Made by a program: the position numbers and the translations under genes. Below the pieces are notes generated by a model. The model was not told the origin of the DNA and ran no database searches. It worked only from the letters and a program-made list of their open reading frames with translations. This document shows, piece by piece, positions 11,350 through 21,100 of a stretch of 64,000 nt of DNA (positions are counted from its first letter, which is position 1; every line of letters begins with the position of its first letter). The stretch comes from Agrypnus murinus (lineage: Eukaryota > Arthropoda > Insecta > Coleoptera > Elateridae), in contig OV816026.1 in NCBI GenBank assembly GCA_929113105.1, forward strand, positions 79,738,004 to 79,802,003, read 5' to 3'.

Positions 11350-14300
11350 TTACTCAATCAGACCTGTATCGCCAAAGTAGTTGAGGATACAGTTGATTGG
11401 TGCTGATGCAATTTCGCTCGGTTCAACATACTGAGCCCCGAAATGTTTAAATCTTTTAGCCCCGAGGGCTGAACATTCACATAGGACGTGTAGGGCTGTC
11501 TCTTCTTCCTCTTCACATAGCCTACAGGTTGCATCATCGACAATATTCATTATGTTGAGATGTTTATTAAGGCTACAGTGTCCTGTTAATAGTCCTGTTA
11601 AAAGCCTTAGTTGTTTCCTGCTCAGTCTCAGCAGTTCCTTTGTTCTCTTACTGGAAGGGGACATCATTAGTATCTTTGACTGCCTGTGCCCCTGTAATTT
11701 CTCCCAGTAGGTTTTATGTTTATCTTTCAATAAGTCTTTGATAATCCCTCTTGCGGTTAAATAAGGGATCCCGCATGTAGGTTCAGGACTTATTAATCTC
11801 TGTTCGGAAGCTTGTTTTGCAAGTTGATCAGCTTTTTCATTTCCTTCATAACCCTGATGTCCTGGAACCCACTCTACACAAACATTGTTGCGTGTGGCCA
11901 GTGTCACCAGTGCTTCTGTGCAATTAAGCACGACCCTTGAGTGAATTTCAGTACTTCCTAAGGCTTTTAGTGCCGCTTGGCTATCCGTTAAGATGGAGAT
12001 TTGCTTATTTTCAAAGCCCCTCTCTATCATGCTTTGTGCACATAATATTATGGCTGTTAATTCAGCTTGGAACACGGAGGTGAGCTTCCCCAGGTTAACA
12101 CATATTTCATTCCCTGTACTTTGCTCAAACACTCCTGCTCCAGAGCTGTTTTCTGTTTTGGAACCATCTGTATACCATACAGATCCTTGTCTTTGAATCA
12201 ACTCTCGTTTTCGTTCTTCATCACCCCTCTCAGGTATTTCAACCCTAAAAGGTTTTCTGAAGTCCCAAACGGTGTTGATTTTATCAGATTGCATATTGAG
12301 GATACTGGTTTTTTCCAGTATATTAAAGATCTCAGAATTGGGTCCGAAGCTTCGTCTCCCTATCCCATGATCGCTAATTTTCAGTCTATATGCAGCTGCT
12401 AGTGCTTCTGATTCCACTACTAGGTGAAGTGGAGGTAGACTTAGCATTGTTTCCATTGAAGCCGTGGGCGTAGATGACATTGCCCCAGTAATACCTACAC
12501 AGGCAAGTCTTTGTAGTTTATTTAATTTATTTATTACCACTCTGTTTCTGGTTTTGTGCCACCAGATAATAGAGGCATAAGTGATTGTTGGTACAACCAC
12601 TCTTGTGTATACCCACAAGGTCATGCTTGGTTTCAAGCCCCAAGTTTTGCCTATTGTTCTCTTGCAAGCCCATAGGGCCCTTGTGGCTTTATTAAGTATC
12701 TTCTCCAGATGGGGATTAAAGGTTAGTTTGGTGTCTAAAATGACGCCCAAATATTTTGCCTCTTTCCCCATAGGTAACTGTTGGTCCCCTATTCGTACCT
12801 CCTTCAAATCTTGAAGGTTTCTTTTACGTGTGAATGGTATGACCGAAGTCTTAACCGGATTAACCGAGAGTCCTTCTTTCAAACACCATCTCTCCACGGT
12901 TTTCAGGGCCTGCTGCATCAAATTTGATATTACTCCCCCGAATTTCCAGTTTATGAGTATGGTTATATCATCTGCATATCCTTGCGCATATATTCCTTTC
13001 GCATTTAGTTCAGCGAGAAGGTCATCAATTACCAGGCTCCAAAGAAGAGGAGAGAGAACTCCTCCTTGAGGACATCCTTTTGTTACGATAGCCTCCTTGG
13101 TATAATTTCCAAGGGCTACTATGATTTTCCTGTTTTTTAGTGTCGCAGTAACCCAGCCTGTTATAGATTGGTCTACGCCACGCTCAACCATTGCTCTGGC
13201 AATTGAGTCAAAGGGGGTATTATCAAAGGCACCCTCTACATCCAAGAATACTCCTAGGGCAATCTCCTGGTTTTCAATTGCCCGTTGTATTATTGTAGTT
13301 AGTTCATGTAAAGCTAGTTCACAGGATTTACCCGATTGATAAGCAAATTGGTTTCGATGTAGAGGTGATTCCCTCAGAATTTCGTCCCTGATATGTCTAT
13401 CAATCAGTTTCTCCAAGGTTTTGAGGAGAAATGACATTAGGCTGATGGGTCTGAAGGCCTTTGCCTGGGCATAAGAATTACGCCCTGGTTTAGGTATGAA
13501 ACAGACCCTAATCTGTTTCCAGCCACTTGGTATGTACCCAAGAGCCAGACTTGCCCTATATAGGGCACATAGTGGTGAAGCAAGTTCCTCCAAACCATGC
13601 TGTAGTAATGCAGGAAAGATGCCATCTATTCCTGGAGACTTAAATGGTCTAAACGTATTGATTGCCCATTTAAGTGTTGTTATGTTGATTAGCCTTTCGG
13701 CCACTCCCCAATCTTCTCTTCTTGCCCGAGTGATTGGTATTCCTGACATATCATTGTCAAGATTTGTTCCAGTATCAGTAACACTGCCTGGGAAGTGAGT
13801 CTCTAGCAAGAGCTTAAGAGTTTCCTCCCCAGTATCCGTGTACTCTCCATTAGGCTTCTGTAATGAGCCCAATTTCCCTTGGTTTACTTTCAATCGGGCT
13901 TTTTGCAGTTTTGCACAAGTGGGTGTACATTCAATTTCCCCACAGTACTTCCTCCATGAAGCCTCTTTTGCCTTCCGGACCGCATATCCGTATTTCAGGT
14001 TAGTGGTTTTGTACTCTGCCCAGTCCCCCGTTCTTTTTGCTTTGTTAAACAGTTTACGCACTGTTGCCCTAAGCTTAGAGAGTTCATGGTTCCACCAAGG
14101 GTTCCCATTTTTCTCTCTTTTTACTCTTAGCGGGCAGCTGTTTTCATATGCTATTGTGATAGCTGATGTGACATAGTTGTTCATCGCTTCGATAGCATCT
14201 GCTGTTTCAGGTTGCTGTAGACAACCTTCTAATCCTAGTGCTAGGTTCTGCTTGAACATTCCCCAGTCACAAGATCTAGGATCTCTGTAAGTACTAGGTT

Positions 14301-15009
14301 CAGCCCTATTCGAGTATAGGTCGAACCTGATATATCTGTGATCTGAGAGTGACGGCTCGTTAACAACGTGCCAACTTTTAATCACCCTACAGATCTGTGG
14401 TGTACCTATTGTAATGTCTAAGACTTCCTTTCTTGAAGAAGTCACAAAGGTTGGTTCATTACCTTCGTTAGCAACATCTAGATTATTGCAAGCAATAAAT
14501 TCTAAAAGTGACTCACCTCTAGCGTTGTTTTCCGTGCTGCCCCATACCTCATGGTGTGCGTTGGCATCACATCCTACTAATAAGTGGACTTTATTGCTAG
14601 TGCAATTCCTGACCAGGGCTCTGAAGTCCTCTGTTGGAGGTAGTCCTGGTTGATCATATGGAAGGTAGGCTGAGCCTACAATTAGGTCTCTTGCAATTCC
14701 TTCCATGGCTGTTTCAATCTTTGCCACTACTAGGTCTCTGGTGATGAGGCCCCATAGTGGTATTAAATGTAGGGTTTTTTTTGCAATGATGCAAGTCCTA
14801 GGATGCTCGTCAACCGGGCACAATAGTTCCCAGTCAGCAGGCAATCCAAGTCCTCGTATCCGTCCCCTGTAAATCCAAGGTTCTTGTATTAGTGTCAAAT
14901 CAATATTATTATACCTAATATGATTTTGTAAAGCAGCAGAAGCTGCCTTACTATGATGTAAGTTTACCTGAAGGACTTTTATAGTGGTAGTCCTTGGTTT
15001 TTTGTCCAT
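11350..15009 (-). CDS. LOA-type ORF2: endonuclease, reverse transcriptase, RNase H
   Basis: A 1219-residue polyprotein for target-primed reverse transcription. An apurinic-type endonuclease fills residues ~10-230: QVNLHH (Asn16), LIQEPW (Glu43), GCDANAH (~148) and SDHRY (~221). The reverse transcriptase covers ~430-780: FIPKPGRNSYAQAKAFRPIS, FLDVEGAFDN, GCPQGGVLSPLLW and the catalytic YADD near 677. RNase H follows at ~940-1075 with all four acidic positions visible (WYTDGSK, FQAELTA, ILTDSQAAL, GNEKADQLAK). A CCHC-like motif CRLCEEEEETALHVLCEC sits near 1163-1180. The start is the first ATG, 7 nt past the ORF1 stop, suggesting termination-reinitiation. The uninterrupted frame and complete catalytic set suggest a functional protein; activity is an inference. 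Confidence 0.95.
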   Translation of the reverse strand: MDKKPRTTTIKVLQVNLHHSKAASAALQNHIRYNNIDLTLIQEPWIYRGRIRGLGLPADWELLCPVDEHPRTCIIAKKTLHLIPLWGLITRDLVVAKIETAMEGIARDLIVGSAYLPYDQPGLPPTEDFRALVRNCTSNKVHLLVGCDANAHHEVWGSTENNARGESLLEFIACNNLDVANEGNEPTFVTSSRKEVLDITIGTPQICRVIKSWHVVNEPSLSDHRYIRFDLYSNRAEPSTYRDPRSCDWGMFKQNLALGLEGCLQQPETADAIEAMNNYVTSAITIAYENSCPLRVKREKNGNPWWNHELSKLRATVRKLFNKAKRTGDWAEYKTTNLKYGYAVRKAKEASWRKYCGEIECTPTCAKLQKARLKVNQGKLGSLQKPNGEYTDTGEETLKLLLETHFPGSVTDTGTNLDNDMSGIPITRARREDWGVAERLINITTLKWAINTFRPFKSPGIDGIFPALLQHGLEELASPLCALYRASLALGYIPSGWKQIRVCFIPKPGRNSYAQAKAFRPISLMSFLLKTLEKLIDRHIRDEILRESPLHRNQFAYQSGKSCELALHELTTIIQRAIENQEIALGVFLDVEGAFDNTPFDSIARAMVERGVDQSITGWVTATLKNRKIIVALGNYTKEAIVTKGCPQGGVLSPLLWSLVIDDLLAELNAKGIYAQGYADDITILINWKFGGVISNLMQQALKTVERWCLKEGLSVNPVKTSVIPFTRKRNLQDLKEVRIGDQQLPMGKEAKYLGVILDTKLTFNPHLEKILNKATRALWACKRTIGKTWGLKPSMTLWVYTRVVVPTITYASIIWWHKTRNRVVINKLNKLQRLACVGITGAMSSTPTASMETMLSLPPLHLVVESEALAAAYRLKISDHGIGRRSFGPNSEIFNILEKTSILNMQSDKINTVWDFRKPFRVEIPERGDEERKRELIQRQGSVWYTDGSKTENSSGAGVFEQSTGNEICVNLGKLTSVFQAELTAIILCAQSMIERGFENKQISILTDSQAALKALGSTEIHSRVVLNCTEALVTLATRNNVCVEWVPGHQGYEGNEKADQLAKQASEQRLISPEPTCGIPYLTARGIIKDLLKDKHKTYWEKLQGHRQSKILMMSPSSKRTKELLRLSRKQLRLLTGLLTGHCSLNKHLNIMNIVDDATCRLCEEEEETALHVLCECSALGAKRFKHFGAQYVEPSEIASAPINCILNYFGDTGLIE

Positions 15010-15016
15010 TATATAT

Positions 15017-16036
15017 TTAAAGAGGTTCCACTAAGGGCCCCTCTGGTGCTTCTTCTGTCTCCATCTGAATGGGCTGGGTTTCTGAAGTCGATGGTAGAGG
15101 CGGTGGTGTCGGTATACGTCCCTCCTTCACATATATTTCAGATTTTGGTTGTTCACCATCCTCTCCCTTTTGCCCGAGCAGCTTAAAAGTGACTCTGGAA
15201 AAGTTTAAGAATGGTCGTCTGTCCAGCTCTGAGATTTTTGCCCAGGATTTTTCGTCCAAAAGTATAATAAGTTGTTGACCTTTTGGATCTGGTTTTTTGT
15301 CAACTACACGCCAGGTTCCTGTACGGAGCCCTGGGTTTTGGACCCGAAGTCTTTTAATAATTTTTTCCGGTTCCTCAATTGGACCCGGAATCCACGTCAT
15401 TACCCTTACTGGTTTGGGAACGTCCTTAGCGTCGATGACACTAAGTTTCGCTCCCTCCCAGAGAGTACTGCTCTGTATGGCTTGTCTCAGCCAGTCCACA
15501 GTGGGTTGATCAAAGCAAGATACTTGGATCAGTCCCCCCTTGTGTCTTAGTTCTGAGAACCTTGGTGCAGGTCCTCCTTCTTCAAGTTCGTCCATTTTTG
15601 TGATTAGAGCGGCCCTAATAAGGTTCGCCTGATCTTCGCTTATTACCGTCTCAGGAAAGGTCTCGGTTAGGATGGCCAGCCTGATGTCGGTTAAAGCGCT
15701 TTTATAGGAGACAGAGATATCTACCTCCCTACTTTTTTTTGATGCCCTGATGTCTTTAGGAGTGCTGCCATCAGATCGGTTCCTCTTCTGAGCCCCTGTC
15801 TTTTGGCTAACATCCTCAGGTTTATTTGAAGCAGTGGTAACGTTAGGACCAGTGGCCCCTACCGCCCTTGCTTTTTTTAGTTTGCGCCTTGCAGCGCCAG
15901 ATAGTGGTTTTTTTGTCTCACCTAAAGCAGGCTCCCTCCTCTCGGAGGTTCCCGCTTTTGGTGAGACAGGTGGATTCTGCTGAGAGTCTCCATCTTTCTT
16001 TTGTTCTTTTGTTTTTAAGTTTTTCTGTGTATCCAT
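15017..16036 (-). CDS. LOA-type ORF1 protein
   Basis: The first cistron of the LINE, about 339 residues from the ATG at 16036 (MDTQKNLKTKEQK); an in-frame ATG at 16060 would add eight residues. ORF1 proteins of this group bind the element RNA and help form the ribonucleoprotein particle. The N-terminal ~110 residues are Lys- and Arg-rich and low in complexity. From ~115 to 300 there is a folded region with AALITKMDELEEGG, LIQVSCFDQPTVDWLRQAI and PVRVMTWIPGPIEEPEKII, resembling the domain of unknown function common in insect LINE ORF1 proteins. The C-terminus is Pro- and Glu-rich. I see no CCHC zinc knuckle. The stop TAA is separated from the ORF2 ATG by 7 nt. Confidence 0.9.
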   Translation of the reverse strand: MDTQKNLKTKEQKKDGDSQQNPPVSPKAGTSERREPALGETKKPLSGAARRKLKKARAVGATGPNVTTASNKPEDVSQKTGAQKRNRSDGSTPKDIRASKKSREVDISVSYKSALTDIRLAILTETFPETVISEDQANLIRAALITKMDELEEGGPAPRFSELRHKGGLIQVSCFDQPTVDWLRQAIQSSTLWEGAKLSVIDAKDVPKPVRVMTWIPGPIEEPEKIIKRLRVQNPGLRTGTWRVVDKKPDPKGQQLIILLDEKSWAKISELDRRPFLNFSRVTFKLLGQKGEDGEQPKSEIYVKEGRIPTPPPLPSTSETQPIQMETEEAPEGPLVEPL

Positions 16037-16060
16037 TTTTGGTCCCACGAGTATAAACAT

Positions 16061-16626
16061 TTAAGGAGTGAAAAGACTGTCGCTAAGAACTGATTGCCCC
16101 TCAGCCATAACATCTCTTCGGCGCGCACGATACCACTGAGATTGGGGGGGGTTTTTATAGTGGCCCCATCCACACGGTCCGGGCGGTTAAGCCAAGACCC
16201 CCCCACACCAAACCTGTCCGCGAGACATGACCACAGTCAACAGGAAAATGGTGCAGGGTCTATCGGCTAAGCCCAACTAAGTTAGGCAATAACCGGCGCC
16301 GTTAACCCCAGTGCAGGCCCTTAGCCACGACACGACAGCTGGGCAAGGGGGTGGTCCGCGGGGAGGTTTTCACCTAGGCCATGTTGCGGGGGTTAGTCCG
16401 CTCAGGCGCCTCACTCGCTCACCTCTGTATTGCGGTTTTTACGCCGCTCAAGTTACTAGTTCATCGCAGTGATAGGCTTAATAGCCGCCCTACCCGTTGC
16501 TGTTAACCAGACTAGCTGATCAAAAACCCCGGGCTTCCTCCTATCCGCCACCTGGAGACGCGCCCGGTGGGTACCACCCTTAGCACGAATGTGCTATGTT
16601 CAGATGTTCATTGAACGTGTCCGGGT
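16061..16626 (-). promoter_or_regulatory. GC-rich 5' leader of the LOA-type LINE
   Basis: No open frame of note. The sequence is far more GC-rich than its surroundings and rich in structure (CGGGCGGTTAAGCC, GGCGCCTCACTCGC). In this class of retrotransposon the 5' untranslated region holds the internal promoter. It ends at the target duplication, so the element is not 5'-truncated. Confidence 0.6.
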
Positions 16627-16731
16627 AGGAATAATTTTACACAACCGGCAATTTATACAACCGTACTTTTTCACAACCATCGATTTTATATTCAGTAAAA
16701 ATCCACAAAAATAATTTCCTACAACCGGATT
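16627..16731 (+). repeat. ACAACCG minisatellite, copy A inner part, left flank of the Polinton-like element
   Basis: One 96-bp-type unit: ACACAACCGGCAATTTATAC, CAACCGTACTTTTTCACAAC, and so on to CTACAACCGGATT. The last six bases CGGATT (16726-16731) are the left copy of the target duplication of the element that starts at 16732. It also begins with the right copy of the LOA target duplication. Confidence 0.85.
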
Positions 16732-17215
16732 AGTAGGTATTGCGGTACTTGGACGTTGCCCCACTCTTCCTACTTCTGGCCACGCCTGCTGCGCTCTGAT
16801 TGGTTACCCCCACTCCTGTAGCTCCTCCCCTTGCTTCTGATTGGTCGACGCCATCTTGGATGACACGGCTGCTGTTCTCTAATTGGACGAGCGCCATTTT
16901 GGATGACACGCCTGCTGTTCTCTGATTGGACGAGCGCCATTTTGGAACTTTGGGCGCCATTTTGACCACGCCCGTCTGAATCTGTATTATCAGCAATCTG
17001 TGTGCTGCCAATAGAGGGCGTCATGCTACAATTAGTGTGTATTGCTAAGAGAGGGCGTCATGAAGAAATCTGTATTATCGACGACGACGACGACGACCTA
17101 TGTACTACCAACAGAGGTCGCATTAAAGAAATCTGTATTACCTGTATATGCTGATGCTATTAGAGGTCGCATTAAAGAGCCTTCTCTCTCACTCTCTCGC
17201 TCTCTCCTTCTCACC
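16732..17215. repeat. Left terminal inverted repeat of the Polinton-like element
   Basis: It matches 36155-36637 in reverse complement, from the outer AGTAGG end to the CT-rich tract. The left copy holds one extra ~45 bp unit (the segment from CGAGCGCCATTTTGGATGAC on is repeated at 16890-16935), absent on the right. Both contain CGACGACGACGACG-type trinucleotide runs and blocks ending in ACAGATTTCTT or its complement. Confidence 0.85.
16799..16929. promoter_or_regulatory. CCAAT-box and YY1-like cluster in the terminal repeat
   Basis: Four inverted CCAAT boxes (ATTGG at 16799, 16840, 16882 and 16925) alternate with GCCATCTTGGATG and GCGCCATTTTGG motifs that resemble YY1 sites. The matching part of the right terminal repeat has three CCAAT boxes. 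The regular spacing of about 42 bp looks like a regulatory array; binding is an inference. Confidence 0.45.
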
Positions 17216-17395
17216 TATTAGAGGACGCATTAAAGAGCCTTCTCTCTCACTCTCTCCTTATCACCTATTAGAGGACGCATTAAAGAGCCTTCTCTCTCAC
17301 TCTCTCGCTCTCTCACTCTCTCCTTATCACCTATTAGAGGACGCATTAAAGAGCCTTCTCTCTCGATGTCTCCTCTCTCACTCTCTCGCTCTCAT
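17158..17395 (+). repeat. Tandem CT-rich repeat, four units of 50-66 bp
   Basis: Units start TATTAGAGGACGCATTAAAG at 17158, 17216, 17266 and 17332 and end in variable CTCTCTCTCAC runs. The right terminal repeat has the matching GAGAG tract at 36170-36230 but fewer units. Open frames here arise from the repeat and are not genes. Confidence 0.8.
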
Positions 17396-17622
17396 AGGGA
17401 GCTACTTTTTATATAGACGCCCTAATCATGCTAGTAAATGACTACCTTTCTCACCACTCACGCACACACTGTACTCTTTCCATCGCCTTTTCTAGAAGAA
17501 ATAATAAAGCCAGATAGGAATTAAAATTATGTTTATTATTATTAATATATTGTTATGACTACATTTAATTTATAATAAAATGTTGATAGATTGCTGGTGA
17601 TGATGATGATAGCTTGAGGACT

Positions 17623-18048
17623 TCAGGACTGACCTCTGTTTTCTATTTGCTGTTCCAGGGGCTGTAACAACAACAACAATAGAACATTAAAAAAGGGGTT
17701 TATTGTAAACTTGATGTTTCCCCATACCTTATCTGTTTCCACAAACATGCAGTCATCATACCCGCAGCCTGTTTTTCCCAAATACACTAGTCCCAGAGAA
17801 ATCGTTTTAGCGGCAATCTGCTCATTAACTTCCTTAACCCTATGATCTGTTAACTTGTCGCTGATCCGCTTGGGTAGAAATGTAACGTAGTTTTCACCAA
17901 CAACAATCACACTTTGACGTTTATCACGGCAAACGACTCTTTGGAATTGTAGTATTTCGACAACCTCTTTGACCCCGTAGTCGCACAATTTCTTGATATG
18001 TTTCCGGCTGCTGGTATAGGGTTTGTTCAATTGTTTTAACAAATCCAT
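17623..18048 (-). CDS. 119-aa element-encoded protein, possibly ssDNA-binding-like; complement(join(17623..17661, 17728..18048))
   Basis: The ATG at 18048 lies 4 nt after a good acceptor (TTTTACGTAG). The frame runs MDLLKQLNKPYTSS to VETDK, then a 66-nt intron (GTATGG to TTACAG) joins PLEQQIENRGQS and stop. The core contains VEILQFQRVVCRD, VTFLPKRISDKLTDHRVKE and LGLVYLGKTGCGY. This 'FLPKR' pattern with a preceding beta-rich block recalls small proteins that accompany insect Polinton-like polymerases; an OB-type ssDNA-binding role is my inference only. The gene probably has a 5' noncoding exon at about 22168-22237 driven by the TATA box at 22261-22268, with the Dong LINE sitting in the intron between. 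Confidence 0.65.
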   Translation of the reverse strand: MDLLKQLNKPYTSSRKHIKKLCDYGVKEVVEILQFQRVVCRDKRQSVIVVGENYVTFLPKRISDKLTDHRVKEVNEQIAAKTISLGLVYLGKTGCGYDDCMFVETDKVWGNIKFTINPFFNVLLLLLLQPLEQQIENRGQS

Positions 18049-18120
18049 TTTTCTACGTAAAACAAAGATACACACACACATGTTAGAATTTAAATAGTAG
18101 CAAAATTTTAACACGCACAA

Positions 18121-18121
<1 letters not shown>

Positions 18122-18158
<37 letters not shown>
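18122..18158. repeat. (TAA)n microsatellite, left flank of the Dong-type LINE
   Basis: About 12 AAT units. A matching run (22131-22153) flanks the other end of the LINE. The pair is a single original (TAA)n tract split by insertion, the known target preference of Dong. Confidence 0.85.
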
Positions 18159-18159
<1 letters not shown>

Positions 18160-18162
<3 letters not shown>

Positions 18163-21100
18163 GTCTGGCCAGGTTTTTGTCGACCTGCTACCGTAAGATT
18201 CACTGTTAGACGGGTAGACGGTACAGACAGCGACCTTAGTCATGTTTGATCTCACTTCTATATACATGGGGATCCTATCCCGCACTCTCCCGGGAATTAA
18301 AAATAATAGGGAGGAAAACCTGGCAGGAGGTATAAAATGTGTTCGTGCTATGGTGGGGTCAGCAACCCTGCCAATAGTCTTATAATTATCGCTGTGAAAA
18401 CAAGAAGACAAGCGAAACAGGGCGTGACAGATGTAGGGGTTGCAGCTGTTCGGGATCGTTCTGATGTCCAGCCCCACGCAGGCAATGAGAGTGAAGCGAG
18501 TGGCACTCGTCTGCGGTCGGACCCACAAGCCACAAGGCCCATATCCTCATCTGAAGTAAATTCAGTCAGCGATAATAGCTTGGATGCTCCGAGTGGGGCT
18601 CCCGTTATTAACCAGCAATCGAGGAGGGGGCGTACGCGATGGACCAAGGATGAAAACATTTATTTAGTCAAAGCGTACTTTATTGCTACGAGATTGGAAC
18701 AAGAGAAAAGAAACTATCCCGTTAGAATGCTTAATTTATGGAATAACCAATTTCCAAATAGAAGTGCTTCCAAAGAAATCCTATCTAATCAAGTAAGGTC
18801 TGTCTTAAGGAGAAAAGTACTATCTGAAGCAGAACTTGTAGAATTAAAAAAGCAAGCAAGACTACACCTGAATTTAAGTAGTGACAATACCAATGAAGCC
18901 GGAGAACTACCAGATAGACGGTCATCTAGAAGACCAAGCTTGCTTAGAATACCGGCAATAGTACCGGAAAGAACGAATGAGGAGATAATGGAAACATATC
19001 TAGCCTACTACATAATGTATGAAGGCATACTCCCCAAATGTAAACCGCCGCTGCCGAAAATAAAGTACAATAAATGTACATATGAATGCATCCAGAAAGT
19101 AGATGCGACATTAGCAGATGAATTTAATAGTAGTAAATCATTAGAAGATATGCACCATAACATCTACTGCGCGGCTAGGACAGTTTGTGATATGCTAAAT
19201 ATAACTGTTAAGAAGAAGGCCATCTATCACGGAAAAAAAGAAGAACCACCGTGGAAAACTCGGCTCACAAAAATAGTAGAGGATACCCGAAAGAAGATAG
19301 CGTGGTTACAAGCGTACTTAGCAAAACCTCAAGAAGCAAGCAACAGACTTAAAAAGAAGATAAAAACACTATCGAAAACAATCAAAACTAAACCTAAACA
19401 TCAAGATTACCTTGACAAGCTAATGACACTTAAAGAAAAATTAAAACAGAAGTTAGCTGTGTATGCTTGCAGAATACGAAGATACAATGATCGTATCCAA
19501 AGGTATAAACAGAATCAACAGTTTGCAAACGATCAGAAAAGGTTTTACAGACAAATGGAAAACAAGAATTCACCAAGTTTAAATTCTGAACCACCAAAAC
19601 CTGAAGACATGAATCGTTTTTGGAGCCTACTATGGTCACAAGAAGTAAACCATGACGAAGATGCATATTGGGTAAGAAGTGAAGAAGAGAGAACATCAGC
19701 AATAAAGAAAATGCCTGATATGTGCATTACTAATGATGATGTAACAAATTGTTTAAAGAAATTACATAATTGGAAGAATCCAGGACCCGATGGTATCCAA
19801 AACTATTGGTGGAAGAGTTTTAAAAACATACGTCCTGTGTTAGTAATACAGCTTCAACGAATTCTAAGCCATCACAATGAAATACCTAAGTTTTTAACTG
19901 AGGGTAGAACTTATATGGTACCTAAGTCTAAGGATATACAAAGCCCAGAAAATTTCAGGCCCATTACATGTTTATCCACCTTATATAAAATACTCACCTC
20001 GATTATTGCAGAAAAGCTTACCGAACATATACAGGCAAATAATATCCTAGCTCCAGAACAGAGAGGCTGTAGGAAATATGGTAAAGGCTGCAAAGAATTG
20101 CTTTTAGTAGATGCAGCAGTAACAAATTACATTAGATCGAAGAAAAGAAATATTTCGATTGCATGGGTGGATTACCGCAAGGCCTATGACTCGGTGCCAC
20201 ACACCTGGCTGATAAAAATACTAGAAATGTACAAAGTTGATCCTAAGATAGTTGCTACTCTTACTTACCTAATGGGATCCTGGAGGACAGCACTCGTCGT
20301 CAATGAAGCTGGTACATCATATACAACACCGATGATTCCTATTAAGAGAGGAATATTCCAGGGCGATAGTTTAAGTCCTCTATGGTTTTGCTTGTCCATA
20401 AACCCGTTAAGTTATATGCTGAAAAACACAAAATACGGCATTAATGTTGAAAAATCAACTAATAATACAATTACTCATCTTTTCTACATTGATGATTTGA
20501 AGGTTTATGCAGCAACTGCTGATAAACTGCAGAGTATGCTGGAAGTAATAAAATCTTTTAGTAAATCAATTAATATGCAATTCGGATTAGAGAAATGTGC
20601 AGTATTGCATGTTAAAGCCGGTAAGGTGCAACAAATGGCAGAAAATATGAAGCTTATGGACGGATCTGTAATAAACAGCTTAGAATTGGGTACCACGTAC
20701 AAGTACTTAGGAATCCAACAGACGTTAAATATTCAGCACACAGAGATGAAGCACAGTATTATAACTACTTACATATCCAGAATACACAAAGTATTAAGAA
20801 CTAAATTAAATGCTAAGGTCAAGATTTCTGCCATAAACTCTTGGGCCATACCGCTATTAGCATATACATTTGGAATACTTAAGTGGTCAAAGACAGATTT
20901 GGAAAATCTAGATAGACAGGTACGAACCATAATGGCGCAGTATAAAGATCATTATATACATTCATCGGTTAACCGATTATACTTGCAAAGAAAAAAAGGA
21001 GGAAGAGGCCTACTCAATTTACAAATACTGCATGACAACGAAACAAAAAAGCTAAATAAATATATGGCTGAAAGCAAAACATCTGTAACAAGTATATACA

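Larger units (their letters stand above)
11262..16626 (-). mobile_element. Full-length LOA-type (I superfamily) non-LTR retrotransposon, 5365 bp
   Basis: A perfect 12-bp target duplication AGGAATAATTTT flanks it at 11250-11261 and 16627-16638. Reading on minus, it has a ~570 bp GC-rich 5' leader, ORF1, ORF2, and a 3' tail ending in an AATG tetranucleotide run (11262-11283) in place of poly(A). The uninterrupted target is present at 49732-49762 (reverse complement). Both frames are open over their full length, so the insertion looks recent and possibly competent. Assignment to LOA rests on the ORF1 type, the terminal RNase H domain and the short-repeat tail; a related I-group clade is possible. 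Confidence 0.9.

Noticed and set aside
11993..14653. Several plus-strand frames of 70-110 codons within the LINE
   Set aside because: They are shadows of the intact minus-strand ORF2, which has full domain support.
17148..17441. A 97-codon frame rich in LSHSLALS
   Set aside because: It is the translation of the CT-rich tandem repeat and has no start or splice context.
18049..18528. N-terminal extension of the minus-strand 119-aa gene to 301 codons
   Set aside because: The extension runs antisense through the 5' part of the Dong-type LINE and the (TAA)n tract; a splice acceptor sits right before the ATG at 18048.
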